Source: JAGZHZ01 sp963929865
GTDB lineage: Bacteria; Bacillota; Clostridia; Lachnospirales; Lachnospiraceae
Direction of reading: 5' to 3'
Length of the DNA: 39,739 nucleotides
Assembly (NCBI GenBank): GCA_963929865.1
Contig: CAWVKK010000016.1
Span: 1-39,739, forward strand
The position numbers were made by a program, and so were the translations under genes. Shown piece by piece: positions 16,862 to 25,792 of the stretch (position 1 is its first letter; every line of letters starts with the position of its first letter). Below the pieces are notes generated by a model. That model searched no databases and had not been told where the DNA came from. It saw only the letters and a list, made by a program, of their open reading frames with translations.

Positions 16862-18406
16862 ATGGAAGAAGAAAGAAAAAAGCAAATTCAGGGAAGAAAG
16901 AGAAGAGTGGCAGGGGTCGTTTTGACGCTAACGGCCACTCTTCTTTGGGCTTCTTTTGTCTGGATGGAGAATTACTTTGCAGACCTTACGATGGATAAAA
17001 TTGTGTTCCAGATGAAAGTGCCGATGGAGGGAACCGGAGAAGGGATTGTCCTGAATTATCTGCTGTATGCGGTTCCGCCCTGCTTGATTATGGGAGCAGC
17101 GCTTTTTTTGCTGCTCCGGAAAAAAAAGAACGGCGATAGAAAAGAAGAGACGGGAAAGATCAGGGGAAAAATCAGCGGTATCGGCAGGCAGACGGCCGCG
17201 TGGATTAAGAGACATCTGCTCGCGCTTTCCGGAATTTTTCTGCTCTCCGCAGTCTGCTTCGGACTGTACCGCTATGATATCCCCAATTATCTGTACGATC
17301 AGACGCATCCGTCCCGCCTGTATGAGACGAGCTACGTCAACCCCGACGATGTGGAGCTGGTATTTCCGGAGAAGAAAAGAAATCTGATCTATATTTTTCT
17401 TGAATCGTTTGAGCTGACGTTTGCCTCAAGAGAGTACGGGGGATACGAGGAAGAAAATCTGATCCCCGAGATGACAAAGCTTCAGAGGGAAGAGGACAGC
17501 GTTTATTTTTCCGCGCCGGGCGGATACGGCATGATCGATATGGCAAACTGCGGCTGGACGATGGCGTCGATGGTAGCGCAGACGAGCGGAGTTCCGCTGT
17601 CAATCCCGCTCTCGAACAATGGCTACAATATGTATCAGACGTTTCTTCCGGGACTGACGACGCTTGGAGAAATTCTGGAAGAGCAGGGCTACTATCAGGA
17701 GCTTTTGATGGGAGCGGACGCGGCGTTTGCCGGTACAGACCACTATTTTGAGCAGCATGGAAATTATGAAATCCACGACTATCCGTATGCGCTGGAACAG
17801 GGATGGATCCCTGAGGACTACTATGAGTGGTGGGGATTTGAAGATCAAAAGCTGTTTGCGTTTGCAAAAAAAGAACTGGAAGAGCTTGGAAAAGGAGATC
17901 AGCCGTTTCATCTGACGATCGCGACGCTCGACACACACTGTTCGAATGGATATGTGTGCGGGCTGTGCGGCGATGAATATGAGGACCAATACCACAACGT
18001 CATTGCCTGCTCAGACCGGCAGCTTGCCGACTTTGTCAGCTGGGTCAAGGAACAGCCGTGGTATGAAAACACGACGATCATTCTGTGCGGCGATCACCTG
18101 ACGATGGACGCAGGGTATGCAGATTCTGTGGATGAGGATTTTCCGCGCACTGTTTTTCAGGTGATCGTCAATCCGGCTGCTGCTGCGAAAAAGACGGAGG
18201 ACCGCCTCTTCTGCGCCCTCGATATGTTTCCGACGACGCTTGCGGCGATGGGAGTTGAGATACCGGGAGACCGTCTGGGACTTGGCGCGAACTTATTCTC
18301 ACAGGAGCCGACCCTGTGCGAGACGATGGGGACGGAAGAGCTTGCCGACCAGATCAAAAAGACGAGCCACTACTATAACAGAAACTTTTTATTTGCCAAA
18401 TCATAA
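16862..18406 (+). CDS. Membrane sulfatase-fold phosphoglycerol transferase (OpgB/LtaS-like)
   Basis: Alkaline-phosphatase-superfamily enzyme of 514 residues, likely transferring phosphoglycerol or a similar group to an extracellular glycan or lipid. Three N-terminal membrane helices lie at about residues 20-40, 60-82 and 115-135. The catalytic domain begins with LIYIFLESFE (metal-binding Glu) and contains GWTMASMVAQTSGVPL, which closely recalls the OpgB/MdoB catalytic Thr segment, then DTHCSNGYVC and CGDHLTMD, the C-terminal metal ligands. The ATG at 16862 is chosen over TTG 16853 because GAGG is properly spaced only from the ATG. Substrate not determinable; LTA-synthase-like activity is the alternative. 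Confidence 0.82.
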   Translation: MEEERKKQIQGRKRRVAGVVLTLTATLLWASFVWMENYFADLTMDKIVFQMKVPMEGTGEGIVLNYLLYAVPPCLIMGAALFLLLRKKKNGDRKEETGKIRGKISGIGRQTAAWIKRHLLALSGIFLLSAVCFGLYRYDIPNYLYDQTHPSRLYETSYVNPDDVELVFPEKKRNLIYIFLESFELTFASREYGGYEEENLIPEMTKLQREEDSVYFSAPGGYGMIDMANCGWTMASMVAQTSGVPLSIPLSNNGYNMYQTFLPGLTTLGEILEEQGYYQELLMGADAAFAGTDHYFEQHGNYEIHDYPYALEQGWIPEDYYEWWGFEDQKLFAFAKKELEELGKGDQPFHLTIATLDTHCSNGYVCGLCGDEYEDQYHNVIACSDRQLADFVSWVKEQPWYENTTIILCGDHLTMDAGYADSVDEDFPRTVFQVIVNPAAAAKKTEDRLFCALDMFPTTLAAMGVEIPGDRLGLGANLFSQEPTLCETMGTEELADQIKKTSHYYNRNFLFAKS

Positions 18407-18441
18407 AGCGGAGCGAACGGGGAGAAAAGGGACGAAAAGGG

Positions 18442-19257
18442 ATGAAATTAAATAAAAAACAGCATCGGATTTATGATATTGTGATCAGCGCTCTGGCGGC
18501 GGCGGCGATCCTCTTAATCCTGATCGATCTGTCAGACGGACTCAATGCGTGGCAGAGCGTCCTGGACACTGTAATATGGACTGTGTTTGCGGTCGATTAT
18601 ATGGTACGGTTTTGGAATGCGCCGAAAAAATGGAAATTTGTCCGGAACAACATCTGTGATCTGATAGCCATTTTGCCGTTCCATATGATCTTCCGCGCGT
18701 TTAAGCTGGTGGCGGTAGCAAAAGCGGCAAAGGTGCCCAGACTGTTTGCGTTTTTGTACCGTCCGTTTAAGAAAGCGAAGCGCTTTTTTAACACAAACGG
18801 ATTTAAATATGTTGTTTTTGTGACAGCGCTTCTGATTTTGCTCGGAGGAGTGTCGATCCATTTCGCAGAGGGAATGAGCTATGCGGACGGCATCTGGTGG
18901 GCGTTTGTGACGGCGACGACCGTCGGGTACGGCGACATCTCGCCGGCGACTGTGTACGGGCGACTGATCGCGATGATTTTGATGCTGGTGGGAATCGGGC
19001 TGATCGGTACGGTCACGAGTACGCTGACCTCCTACTTTCTCAACCAGAAAACAAAGAGCGTTAAAGACGAGACGCTCGACATGATCAAGAACAGGCTGGA
19101 TCATCCGGAGCTGCTCACCGACGGCGATATCGACGATATCTGCCGGATTTTAAAGGGGCTTAGAGAGAAGGAAATACGAAAAAAGAGCGCGGCGGACAAC
19201 GAATCCGGCAGAGCGGCGCCGGAAAAGAAGATTCCGGAAAAAGACAGAAAAGGATGA
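18442..19257 (+). CDS. Potassium-channel family protein
   Basis: 271-residue ion channel subunit. The selectivity filter TVGYGD (about residues 161-166) sits between a pore helix and a long last membrane helix. Upstream hydrophobic segments give a voltage-sensor-like layout, but the S4-like stretch has few regularly spaced Arg/Lys, so gating may not be strongly voltage-dependent. The last 70 residues are charged and cytoplasmic with no RCK/KTN domain visible. It lies 35 bp after the sulfatase-fold gene and is probably in its operon. Confidence 0.87.
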   Translation: MKLNKKQHRIYDIVISALAAAAILLILIDLSDGLNAWQSVLDTVIWTVFAVDYMVRFWNAPKKWKFVRNNICDLIAILPFHMIFRAFKLVAVAKAAKVPRLFAFLYRPFKKAKRFFNTNGFKYVVFVTALLILLGGVSIHFAEGMSYADGIWWAFVTATTVGYGDISPATVYGRLIAMILMLVGIGLIGTVTSTLTSYFLNQKTKSVKDETLDMIKNRLDHPELLTDGDIDDICRILKGLREKEIRKKSAADNESGRAAPEKKIPEKDRKG

Positions 19258-19335
19258 TTGCATGGCTGCGTGGAAAGCAGTATAATGAAAGAACATCGAA
19301 TCATCAGGCAAAGAAATGAGGTTAAGAGGTTAAAA

Positions 19336-19971
19336 ATGAAAGAGGTTTTTAAAAATTTGTACCAGTTTACCGAGTACATAGAACAGATTCAGCTGACAAT
19401 CCACCAGTATTTATTTTTAGGGGAACATCCTTTTTTGGTCGGAACAGGCAGAGCGCAGCACACGAGAGAAATTCTGCCGGAAATTGAAAAAGCATTAGGA
19501 GGAGAAAAGCTGAGCTATCTTTTGGTCTCCCACATGGAATCCGACGAGTGCGGGGGAACGGCGGTACTCAAAGAAGCATACCCGGATCTTGCCGTGATTT
19601 CCTCGGAGATGACTGCAAGGGAGATGGAGGGATTCGGATACAAGGGGAAGACAATCTCCAAGAGAGGGGGAGAGACCTTAAAAGAGAAGGACTATGAGCT
19701 TCAGTTTATCGACTATCCGTCTGAGGTTCATCTGAGAAACGGGCTTGTATTTTTTGAAAAGCAAAACGGAATTTTTTTCAGCAGCGATTTAATGGTGCGC
19801 AGAGGAGACGGGCGCGGAAAAGTACTGCAGGGCTGCTGGGAGGAAGAGATTGAGAAAATACAGAGAGACCGCGTCTGCGACGGGGATCTGCTGGAGCAGC
19901 TGAAGGAAGACTTAAAGCAGATTCTCCCTCAGTTTGTGGCCGTCGGTCATGGATTTTGCCTTCAGATGTAG
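19336..19971 (+). CDS. MBL-fold protein related to ODP/flavodiiron domains
   Basis: 211-residue cytoplasmic protein of the metallo-beta-lactamase fold. The metal motif HxExD is visible in SHMESDECGG, and a later segment GIFFSSDLMV resembles the ligand-bearing LFSGDLF of flavodiiron and ODP proteins. There is no flavodoxin domain. Function is open: oxygen or redox sensing or reduction are possibilities known for the family. The ATG at 19336 follows AAGAGG by 6 nt; the longer frame beginning at TTG 19258 has no binding site. Confidence 0.72.
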   Translation: MKEVFKNLYQFTEYIEQIQLTIHQYLFLGEHPFLVGTGRAQHTREILPEIEKALGGEKLSYLLVSHMESDECGGTAVLKEAYPDLAVISSEMTAREMEGFGYKGKTISKRGGETLKEKDYELQFIDYPSEVHLRNGLVFFEKQNGIFFSSDLMVRRGDGRGKVLQGCWEEEIEKIQRDRVCDGDLLEQLKEDLKQILPQFVAVGHGFCLQM

Positions 19972-19993
19972 AGAAAAAGAAAAAATGAAAAAG

Positions 19994-20050
19994 CCGCAGG
20001 CGTTTTCGGAAAACAGCAGAGGTGATCCGAGAAAGCCTGCGGTCTTTTTT
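19994..20050. terminator. Bidirectional terminator between convergent operons
   Basis: CCGCAGGC (19994-20001) pairs with GCCTGCGG (20035-20042). T tracts follow on both strands (20045-20050 on plus; 19989-19993 and beyond on minus), so it can end both the MBL-fold gene and the converging YesN-type regulator gene. Confidence 0.8.
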
Positions 20051-20090
20051 GGGGGAATGGTCTTGGAAAGAAAAAAGAGAAAGGCTGCCC

Positions 20091-21692
20091 TCAGGAATGC
20101 GGCAGAGAAGGGGAAAAGCAGCAGCTCTGGAGATACTCCCTGATCTGACTGACGCTGACGCCCACATGCTTTTTAAACACTTTGTAAAAATAGGCAGCGT
20201 TGAGATATCCCACCATCTCGCTGATCTCTCTGACGCTTAAGCGGGAATCCGGCAGCAGCTCGATCGCCCTTTGAATCCGGATATTGGTCAGGACCTCAAG
20301 GAAATTGCGGCGGAGTTCCTGCTTAAAAAGGCGGCTCAAATAGAAGGAACTGACATTTGTATTTTTGGCGACGAGGTCTAAGGAGAGATCCTCCATATAG
20401 TGCTGTTTCATGTAGAGAAGACTGCGGGCGATATGGGGATTTTGAGGATGGCTGTACGAAGCGGTGCGGGAAGCAACCGCGTGGATTCCCCTCAGAAGAA
20501 CGCGCCGGACTTCCTCACAGCTTTCCGCGCAGGAGAGAAGCTCCCAAAAAAAGATCCAGGAATCGCCGGAAACGCTGCGGTGCGGAGAAGGAGCGGAAAA
20601 GGCGGTATTGAGCCGAAACAGAAAATAACACGTTTTCACTTTCAAAAAAGGCAGAGATTCCTTAAAAATTTCAGGCGAGGAAAAAATGGAGTCCGCCATT
20701 GCAGTGCATTGCCTGATCTGATGACCTCTGAGCATCTCCAGACACGGTTCGAAAATTTTGCGATAAGGATCGGACGGACTGGAGGGAGGGCAGTACTCAA
20801 AAAAATAGAGGTCCGGATCTGTTTTCTGGTGGATGGCAAGGGCGCTCTCCTGAAACGCGTGGGGCAGATCGTTCAGATTGAGCTTGACGCTGCTGACGCC
20901 GCACAGAAGAGGACAGCGAAACTGGGGGTCTGCTTTTTGAAACGCCACATGAAAAATTTCGCGGATCCAATCCTGATACAAATCTTTTTCAAATGACATG
21001 CCGGGCAGAAGACAGAGAATAAAGTCGCGGTGATACCATTTTCCAAAACACGTACACAGCTGCCCCAGCTGTTTTTGTATGGCGAGCGCATAGTTCTCCC
21101 ACGGAAACGAAAAAGAAACCTCGGGGCGCGGCGCAGGGCGCAGAGTGACGAGAATCCCGCCGCGGTAAGGGGATTTTAGGGACTGCAGCAGGCGCATGGC
21201 GTTTTTGGGGCTGAGTTCTCCGAGAATCAGATTGGAGAGAAAATCTTCCTCCACCATCTGATCGAACTCTGAGATCATCTCCTGATGCCTTCGCGCCTGC
21301 TCCTGTCTGCTGTGCTCCTGGTCGAGGTCCGCGCAGATCTTTTGAACGGCGCGGACGAAATCATCGGGCTGGACCGGCTTTAGGATATAGTCGGCCGCGC
21401 CGAGGGCAAGCGCTTTTTTGGCATACGCAAATTCGCTGTAGGCGGAGACGATCAAGATTTTCATACTTCGATTTTTCTGCCGGATCATCTCCAAAGCTTC
21501 GAGACCGTTTAGACTGGGCATATTGATATCGACGACAGCAATGTCAGGATGATAGGATTCCACGGCGGCGATCAGCTCAAGACCGTTGGAGGCGTGGGGA
21601 AGAACCGTCAGCTGCTCAAAGTGATTTTTCAGCATCAGCGTGAGGACATGGCACTCTATGGCTTCATCATCCGCAATCAAAACGTTGTACAT
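20091..21692 (-). CDS. YesN-type AraC-family response regulator
   Basis: Transcription regulator of 533 residues: receiver domain (about 1-120) with acidic ADDE near residue 8, phospho-acceptor Asp55 in VVDINMP and Lys105 in ILKPV; a long middle region of no recognised fold; and an AraC double helix-turn-helix at about 425-525, including FYLSRLFKQE and ISEMVGYLNAAYFYKVFKKHVG. The start at 21692 is 9 nt after AAAGGAG; the longer frame begins inside the kinase gene. It lies 13 bp after the kinase gene and forms its output. Likely targets are carbohydrate genes, perhaps the nearby esterases. Confidence 0.9.
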   Translation of the reverse strand: MYNVLIADDEAIECHVLTLMLKNHFEQLTVLPHASNGLELIAAVESYHPDIAVVDINMPSLNGLEALEMIRQKNRSMKILIVSAYSEFAYAKKALALGAADYILKPVQPDDFVRAVQKICADLDQEHSRQEQARRHQEMISEFDQMVEEDFLSNLILGELSPKNAMRLLQSLKSPYRGGILVTLRPAPRPEVSFSFPWENYALAIQKQLGQLCTCFGKWYHRDFILCLLPGMSFEKDLYQDWIREIFHVAFQKADPQFRCPLLCGVSSVKLNLNDLPHAFQESALAIHQKTDPDLYFFEYCPPSSPSDPYRKIFEPCLEMLRGHQIRQCTAMADSIFSSPEIFKESLPFLKVKTCYFLFRLNTAFSAPSPHRSVSGDSWIFFWELLSCAESCEEVRRVLLRGIHAVASRTASYSHPQNPHIARSLLYMKQHYMEDLSLDLVAKNTNVSSFYLSRLFKQELRRNFLEVLTNIRIQRAIELLPDSRLSVREISEMVGYLNAAYFYKVFKKHVGVSVSQIREYLQSCCFSPSLPHS

Positions 21693-21705
21693 CACAATTC
21701 TCCTT

Positions 21706-23229
21706 TCAGTTGATATAAGAAGCGTCGCTGTCCGGAAAAGGCAGGACAATCGTAAATTTTGTAGAGACATTTGGAAGGCTGGAAATAGTCAGATCGGCGC
21801 GCCCGTTAAAAAAATACTGCAGGCGGTGATACACATTGCTCAGACCGATTTTTGAGTCAAAGGCGCGGCTGCACGCCATATCCTGCCTGACTTTTTTGAG
21901 CTGCTCTTCGCCCATACCGACTCCGTTGTCCGCCACGCAGATCTGAACCGTATGGGAAGACGGATCAAGTGAGGTCGAGATTTGAATAGAAGCGTCCTTC
22001 GGATACATGCTGACTCCATGAACAATCGCATTCTCCACAAGGGGCTGGACAATCAAATTGGGGATGAGAAGGGCGTGGCACCGCTCATCCAGCGAAAAGG
22101 AAAACCGGATCCGGTTTCCAAAGCGCTGCTCCTGAATATAGACATAATTCTCAAGCTCTTCCAGTTCCTTTTTCAGCGTAACAGATTTATCGGAAAAATC
22201 AAGAGAATATCGCAGAAGAGACGCCGTTTTTCCGAGAAGAAAGATGGTCTGATAGGCGTTTTCTGTGTAAGCAGTCTGGGAGACCATGTTCAGGGTGTTG
22301 AAGAGAAAATGCGGGTTGATCTGCATCTGAAGCATTTTGAGCTGGCTGTTTTTGAGCTGCTCGCTGATTTTCAGATTTTCCAGGGCCTGCTGCTTGAGCT
22401 TGATTTTGGCATTCATATAATGCTCCAGATCCGCCACCTGCTGCTGAATCTTAGAAAGCATCGAATTAAAAATGTTGACAAGCAGCCTTGTCTCCTCGTT
22501 GAAGAGAGGGGAGACGGGGATCTCCGAGGCGTGTTCCAGACCGCTGCGCTCAATCGTGGAGGCATTTTCCGTCAGGGCGATAATGGGGCGGGCAATCCGA
22601 TCGGCGAGATGCTTTGCCTGATACGTCTCATACACAAGAATCAAAAGGAGAGCAAAGACCATACACCCCAGAAAACAGTTCTCCTTTTTCTGGCGGATAA
22701 GGGCCGCGTCCCTCGATGCGTTTAAAATCTGAGAGTACAGGTTCTGAAACTCAGAGTTAATCCGCTGAAACATATCGTTTGCCGCGTTATACTTGCTGCT
22801 GATGGATCCGGTATTTTCCGGGGCGGCGCTCAGAAGATGGATCGCCTGCGACTGGTCGATATAATTTTCCAAAATGCCCCCGATATCCCGCAGATCCCGG
22901 GAGAATCCAGATCCGACAGAGAGAGAAGAGATCTCGCGCAGCGTGGCGGTCAGACAATCCTGCTCTTCCTCCAAAACGCGGTAGACCTGCAAATCCCCGG
23001 AAAAAGCGTAGGTGTACAGATTCTGATGCGCTTCATTGAGCTGGGTGTAGAAATCGTTGAGGAGCAGAAGCTGCTCATTTTCGTTTTCGTACTGCACAAT
23101 CGTCATCGTGTAGAATAGAATATTCAGCACAGTCAGCAGGACGAAAAAGAAGGCAGAGTGAAAAAAATAGGAGAGCAGATTTTGCACGATCGTATTTTTT
23201 TTAGTAAAGATGCCAGCTATGGTTCTCAT
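21706..23229 (-). CDS. YesM/LytS-type sensor histidine kinase
   Basis: Membrane kinase of 507 residues. Helices at about 18-42 and 190-210 flank a helical extracellular domain of about 145 residues. A HAMP region precedes a coiled stretch and the His_kinase (PF06580-type) block QINPHFLFNTLN with the phospho-acceptor His; the ATPase domain has QPLVENAIVHG, DNGVGMG and GLSNVYHRLQ. The start overlaps the 3' end of the binding-protein gene by 29 nt, with GAGGTGAG upstream. The tight coupling to a binding protein with no transporter genes suggests that the extracellular domain reads the ligand-bound receptor. Confidence 0.9.
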   Translation of the reverse strand: MRTIAGIFTKKNTIVQNLLSYFFHSAFFFVLLTVLNILFYTMTIVQYENENEQLLLLNDFYTQLNEAHQNLYTYAFSGDLQVYRVLEEEQDCLTATLREISSLSVGSGFSRDLRDIGGILENYIDQSQAIHLLSAAPENTGSISSKYNAANDMFQRINSEFQNLYSQILNASRDAALIRQKKENCFLGCMVFALLLILVYETYQAKHLADRIARPIIALTENASTIERSGLEHASEIPVSPLFNEETRLLVNIFNSMLSKIQQQVADLEHYMNAKIKLKQQALENLKISEQLKNSQLKMLQMQINPHFLFNTLNMVSQTAYTENAYQTIFLLGKTASLLRYSLDFSDKSVTLKKELEELENYVYIQEQRFGNRIRFSFSLDERCHALLIPNLIVQPLVENAIVHGVSMYPKDASIQISTSLDPSSHTVQICVADNGVGMGEEQLKKVRQDMACSRAFDSKIGLSNVYHRLQYFFNGRADLTISSLPNVSTKFTIVLPFPDSDASYIN

Positions 23230-24166
23230 TGGTTACGCTCACCTCGTCTTTTAAATTTTGTTTTTTGATGCTGATGGTATCGGTAAAAATCGTATCCTCC
23301 ACCGGCTCGCCGCTTAAGTAGCTGACCAAAGCGGAGACGGCGAGATAGCCCTGCTCGTACGGCGACTGGGCGATAATGGAATAGTACGTCCCCTCCTCGA
23401 TATACTGAAGAGACGGGGCGACCAGATCAAAGGAGACGACCGGGATATCGCAGTAAGGCTCTCCGAGCTGTTTCAATATGTTTCCGGTCATATCGGAGGA
23501 GTAGCCCTCCATGCAGAACAGCGCGCTGATCTGAGGATGATCCTCCAACATCTGCGGAATCTTTTCGTTTAAGAGCAGACGGCTGGACTTGCACTCTGCC
23601 ACCGCCTCGATAGACAGACCGGGATACTGGAGGATCTCTTCCTGAAATCCTCTTAGGCGCTCCTGCTGATTGACAGAGGAAAGCGTTGAGGCGATCACGC
23701 CGATTTTAGCAGTTCCGCCTGTCGCCTCATAGATATCTCTGCCCGCCAGCCTGCCCGCCTGCACATTGTCCGTGCCGATATAGCAGACCCGGCCGGAATC
23801 AGGGAGGTCACTGTCGACCAAGACGACCGGAATGCCGAACTCTTCCGCCTCGCGCAGGACGTCGCGCAGGAGATCGCTGTCCTCAATCCCTGCTGTGATG
23901 ATTCCGTCGGGGTTGGAATAGATCGCCGTTTTCAGCGCTGACGCCTGCAGAGCGGGATCAAGGCGGGAACAGCCGACAAGCTTTGTGTCCGTCCCGAAAT
24001 TCTGGTCCGCATCGCGGATCCCGGAGGCGAGCAGATTCCAGGTGAGAGGACAGACAAAGGTAAAGTGATACAAGCTCTCCTGACGCATGGACGGTGTCTC
24101 GGGGGTCTTTACGAGAAATAGCATAAAAATCATAAGAAAGCAAATCAGGTATTTCAGCCGTTTCAT
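23201..24166 (-). CDS. Sugar-binding receptor protein, probable sensor component
   Basis: 321-residue extracellular binding protein of the ribose/xylose type (Peripla_BP_4). It starts with an uncleaved-looking anchor or signal helix (about 4-20) without a lipobox Cys, then the two-lobed fold: FVCPLTWNLLASGI, DGIITAGIEDS, IPVVLVDSDLP, YIGTDNVQAGRLAG and GVIAST. The ATG at 24166 follows AAGGAG; the longer frame from 24268 overlaps a terminator. There are no permease or ATPase genes nearby, and the kinase gene overlaps its stop. Such sets are known as three-component systems (XylFII-LytS-YesN in Clostridium beijerinckii). The ligand here is unknown; an acylated or branched xylose-type sugar would fit the esterase next door. 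Confidence 0.85.
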   Translation of the reverse strand: MKRLKYLICFLMIFMLFLVKTPETPSMRQESLYHFTFVCPLTWNLLASGIRDADQNFGTDTKLVGCSRLDPALQASALKTAIYSNPDGIITAGIEDSDLLRDVLREAEEFGIPVVLVDSDLPDSGRVCYIGTDNVQAGRLAGRDIYEATGGTAKIGVIASTLSSVNQQERLRGFQEEILQYPGLSIEAVAECKSSRLLLNEKIPQMLEDHPQISALFCMEGYSSDMTGNILKQLGEPYCDIPVVSFDLVAPSLQYIEEGTYYSIIAQSPYEQGYLAVSALVSYLSGEPVEDTIFTDTISIKKQNLKDEVSVTNENHSWHLY

Positions 24167-24189
24167 ACAAATCTCCTTTTTGACAAGCC

Positions 24190-24214
24190 AAAAACGCCTC
24201 TTGTTCAGAGGCGT
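24190..24214 (-). terminator. Terminator between esterase and three-component genes
   Basis: Minus-strand hairpin ACGCCTCT (24214-24207) with AGAGGCGT (24201-24194), 5-nt loop, followed by TTTTT. Only 23 bp separate it from the receptor gene start, too short for a separate promoter, so the receptor gene may depend on readthrough. Confidence 0.82.
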
Positions 24215-24242
24215 ATCGGCAAAACTATTTTTGAGTGATCTG

Positions 24243-25502
24243 TTATTTCCAGAGATAATTTTCTGCAAAAATGTTGAGAAGCTGCGGCCATACGAACCAG
24301 TCGTGAGATCCGTCTACCTCGTGGAAGCGGTAAGAGATTCCGGCTTCATCCATGTTGTCTTTCAGTCCGAGGCTGGTGCGGTCTCCCTCCTGTCCGTAGG
24401 TGTCGTTGACATAAGCCATATCGAATTTTCCGGCGCCGATCATGACGAAAGGCTCCTTCAGTGTCTCAAGGTCTAAGGTACTCGTATCGATGGCAGCCTC
24501 AGAGCCGCTGAAAATTCCAAAATAGCCGAACTGATCAGCGCAGGCGTAGTAGACGTTGGAGGTGGTCATGCCGCCCATGGACAGCCCCGCGAAGGCTCTT
24601 CCGGAAGGCTCTGCGGAAACGTTGTAATTCTCTTCCATATACGGGATGATACAATCCATCAGGTTTGTGATAATCCGGTCGTAATCCCAGTCATAGACAG
24701 AGTTGTTCATGGTCACAACGATGGTCGGCTCGATCTGACCTTCCGCAGTCAGGTTGTCAAAGATATTGTCGGCGCTTCCTCCGTAGAACCAGTCGGTCTC
24801 ATTTCCGCCGCCGCCGTGGGACAGATATAATACTTTGTAAGGCTCCTGGGCAGCTTCATCATATCCGTACGGGAGATAGATGCCAAGAGGTCTTGCGGTT
24901 CCGTCGAGATCGTCATAGTTGACAAACGATACGGTTCCCTTCTGCTCATCCTCGCGCTCCATCAGGAAAGACCAGTCTTTGTATCCAGCCTGCTTCTCGC
25001 CGTCATACGGAACATAGAAAACGCTCCGGTCAAACGCATTTCCGTTTTCCACATCGGCGCTCATAGGAGCGTTCGCCGGGTCGGCGATATTTTTCTCCGC
25101 TTCGTCCACATTGTAGGCATACAGATATTTGCCGCTGGGCAGAGGCATTTCTGCCGTCCAGTAATCAGTGCCCTCTACTTTTGTCATCTCTGTGCGGTAG
25201 CTTCCGTCGCCAGATGGAATCATATCCGGCTTCCACTCATACGGAGAATAGCAGATTTCCGGGTTTTTGCCGACAGAGCCGTCGTCATAGAAAAATCCCA
25301 TGCTTCCAATCAGGCTGACCGCTTCAGCGTCGGCGTCCTCATAGACAAACGTAGCCGTATAGCCTGTGATGGAATCCTCATCTGCGGTGACGGTAACGCC
25401 TGGAGTCAGATCAGACGCTTCCTCCGCGAAAACATTTGTGCCGAGCGCCATCGCCATAGCGCCTGATGCAGCGAGAAAAATTCTCAGTTTCTTGCTGTTC
25501 AT
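24243..25502 (-). CDS. Secreted CE1-like carbohydrate esterase (Fes/XynZ type)
   Basis: 419-residue alpha/beta-hydrolase, expected to remove acyl or feruloyl groups from plant or other polysaccharides outside the cell. A signal peptide ends near NVFA. An N-terminal beta-sandwich (about 45-165, with WTAEMPLPSGKYLYAY, like the E-set/CBM48 domain of Fes and xylanase-linked esterases) precedes the hydrolase domain. LYLSHGGGG forms the oxyanion region, Ser308 in GLSMGG is the nucleophile, His400 in GSHDW is the base; Asp361 is a candidate acid. AAAAAGGGGG lies upstream of the ATG. A paralog lies at 37489. Substrate specificity cannot be read from sequence. Confidence 0.87.
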   Translation of the reverse strand: MNSKKLRIFLAASGAMAMALGTNVFAEEASDLTPGVTVTADEDSITGYTATFVYEDADAEAVSLIGSMGFFYDDGSVGKNPEICYSPYEWKPDMIPSGDGSYRTEMTKVEGTDYWTAEMPLPSGKYLYAYNVDEAEKNIADPANAPMSADVENGNAFDRSVFYVPYDGEKQAGYKDWSFLMEREDEQKGTVSFVNYDDLDGTARPLGIYLPYGYDEAAQEPYKVLYLSHGGGGNETDWFYGGSADNIFDNLTAEGQIEPTIVVTMNNSVYDWDYDRIITNLMDCIIPYMEENYNVSAEPSGRAFAGLSMGGMTTSNVYYACADQFGYFGIFSGSEAAIDTSTLDLETLKEPFVMIGAGKFDMAYVNDTYGQEGDRTSLGLKDNMDEAGISYRFHEVDGSHDWFVWPQLLNIFAENYLWK

Positions 25503-25552
25503 AGTAAAATCCCCCTTTTTGTAAGAACATTCGTTTTGTGTATCTGAATAAT

Positions 25553-25561
25553 AGAATAGCA
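25553..25561 (-). promoter_or_regulatory. Possible extended -10 promoter of the esterase gene
   Basis: Minus strand TGcTATTCT lies about 50 bp upstream of the start codon. No good -35 box is seen at 16-18 bp, so the element would need the extended -10 or an activator such as the nearby YesN-type regulator. Confidence 0.35.
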
Positions 25562-25667
25562 GAAAAAACCGAAAAAAGAAATAGAACGTTTTTAAGAAAC
25601 AGGAGGTTATTTTTGCAGTGGAGAGCGTAAAAAATTGCGCTTGTGTCTATTTTTGCGGTTTTGTCTG

Positions 25668-25676
25668 TGATATACT
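25668..25676 (+). promoter_or_regulatory. Possible promoter of the ZIP transporter gene
   Basis: Extended -10 TGaTATACT without a clear -35 box, about 115 bp before the start codon. The rest of the 290-bp gap between the divergent genes shows no gene. Confidence 0.4.
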
Positions 25677-25792
25677 GATGGCGGGGAACGCGGTCGGGAT
25701 ACGCTTCTTTCCCGCAGAATCAGGCATGGGAATGCGCACGGATATACGGATATGGAAAAAGGAACGATGAAGAATAGAAAGGGGAGGATACG

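Noticed and set aside
19258..19335. Longer N-terminus for the MBL-fold protein from TTG 19258
   Set aside because: No binding site in front, while ATG 19336 has AAGAGG at good spacing and begins the conserved region.
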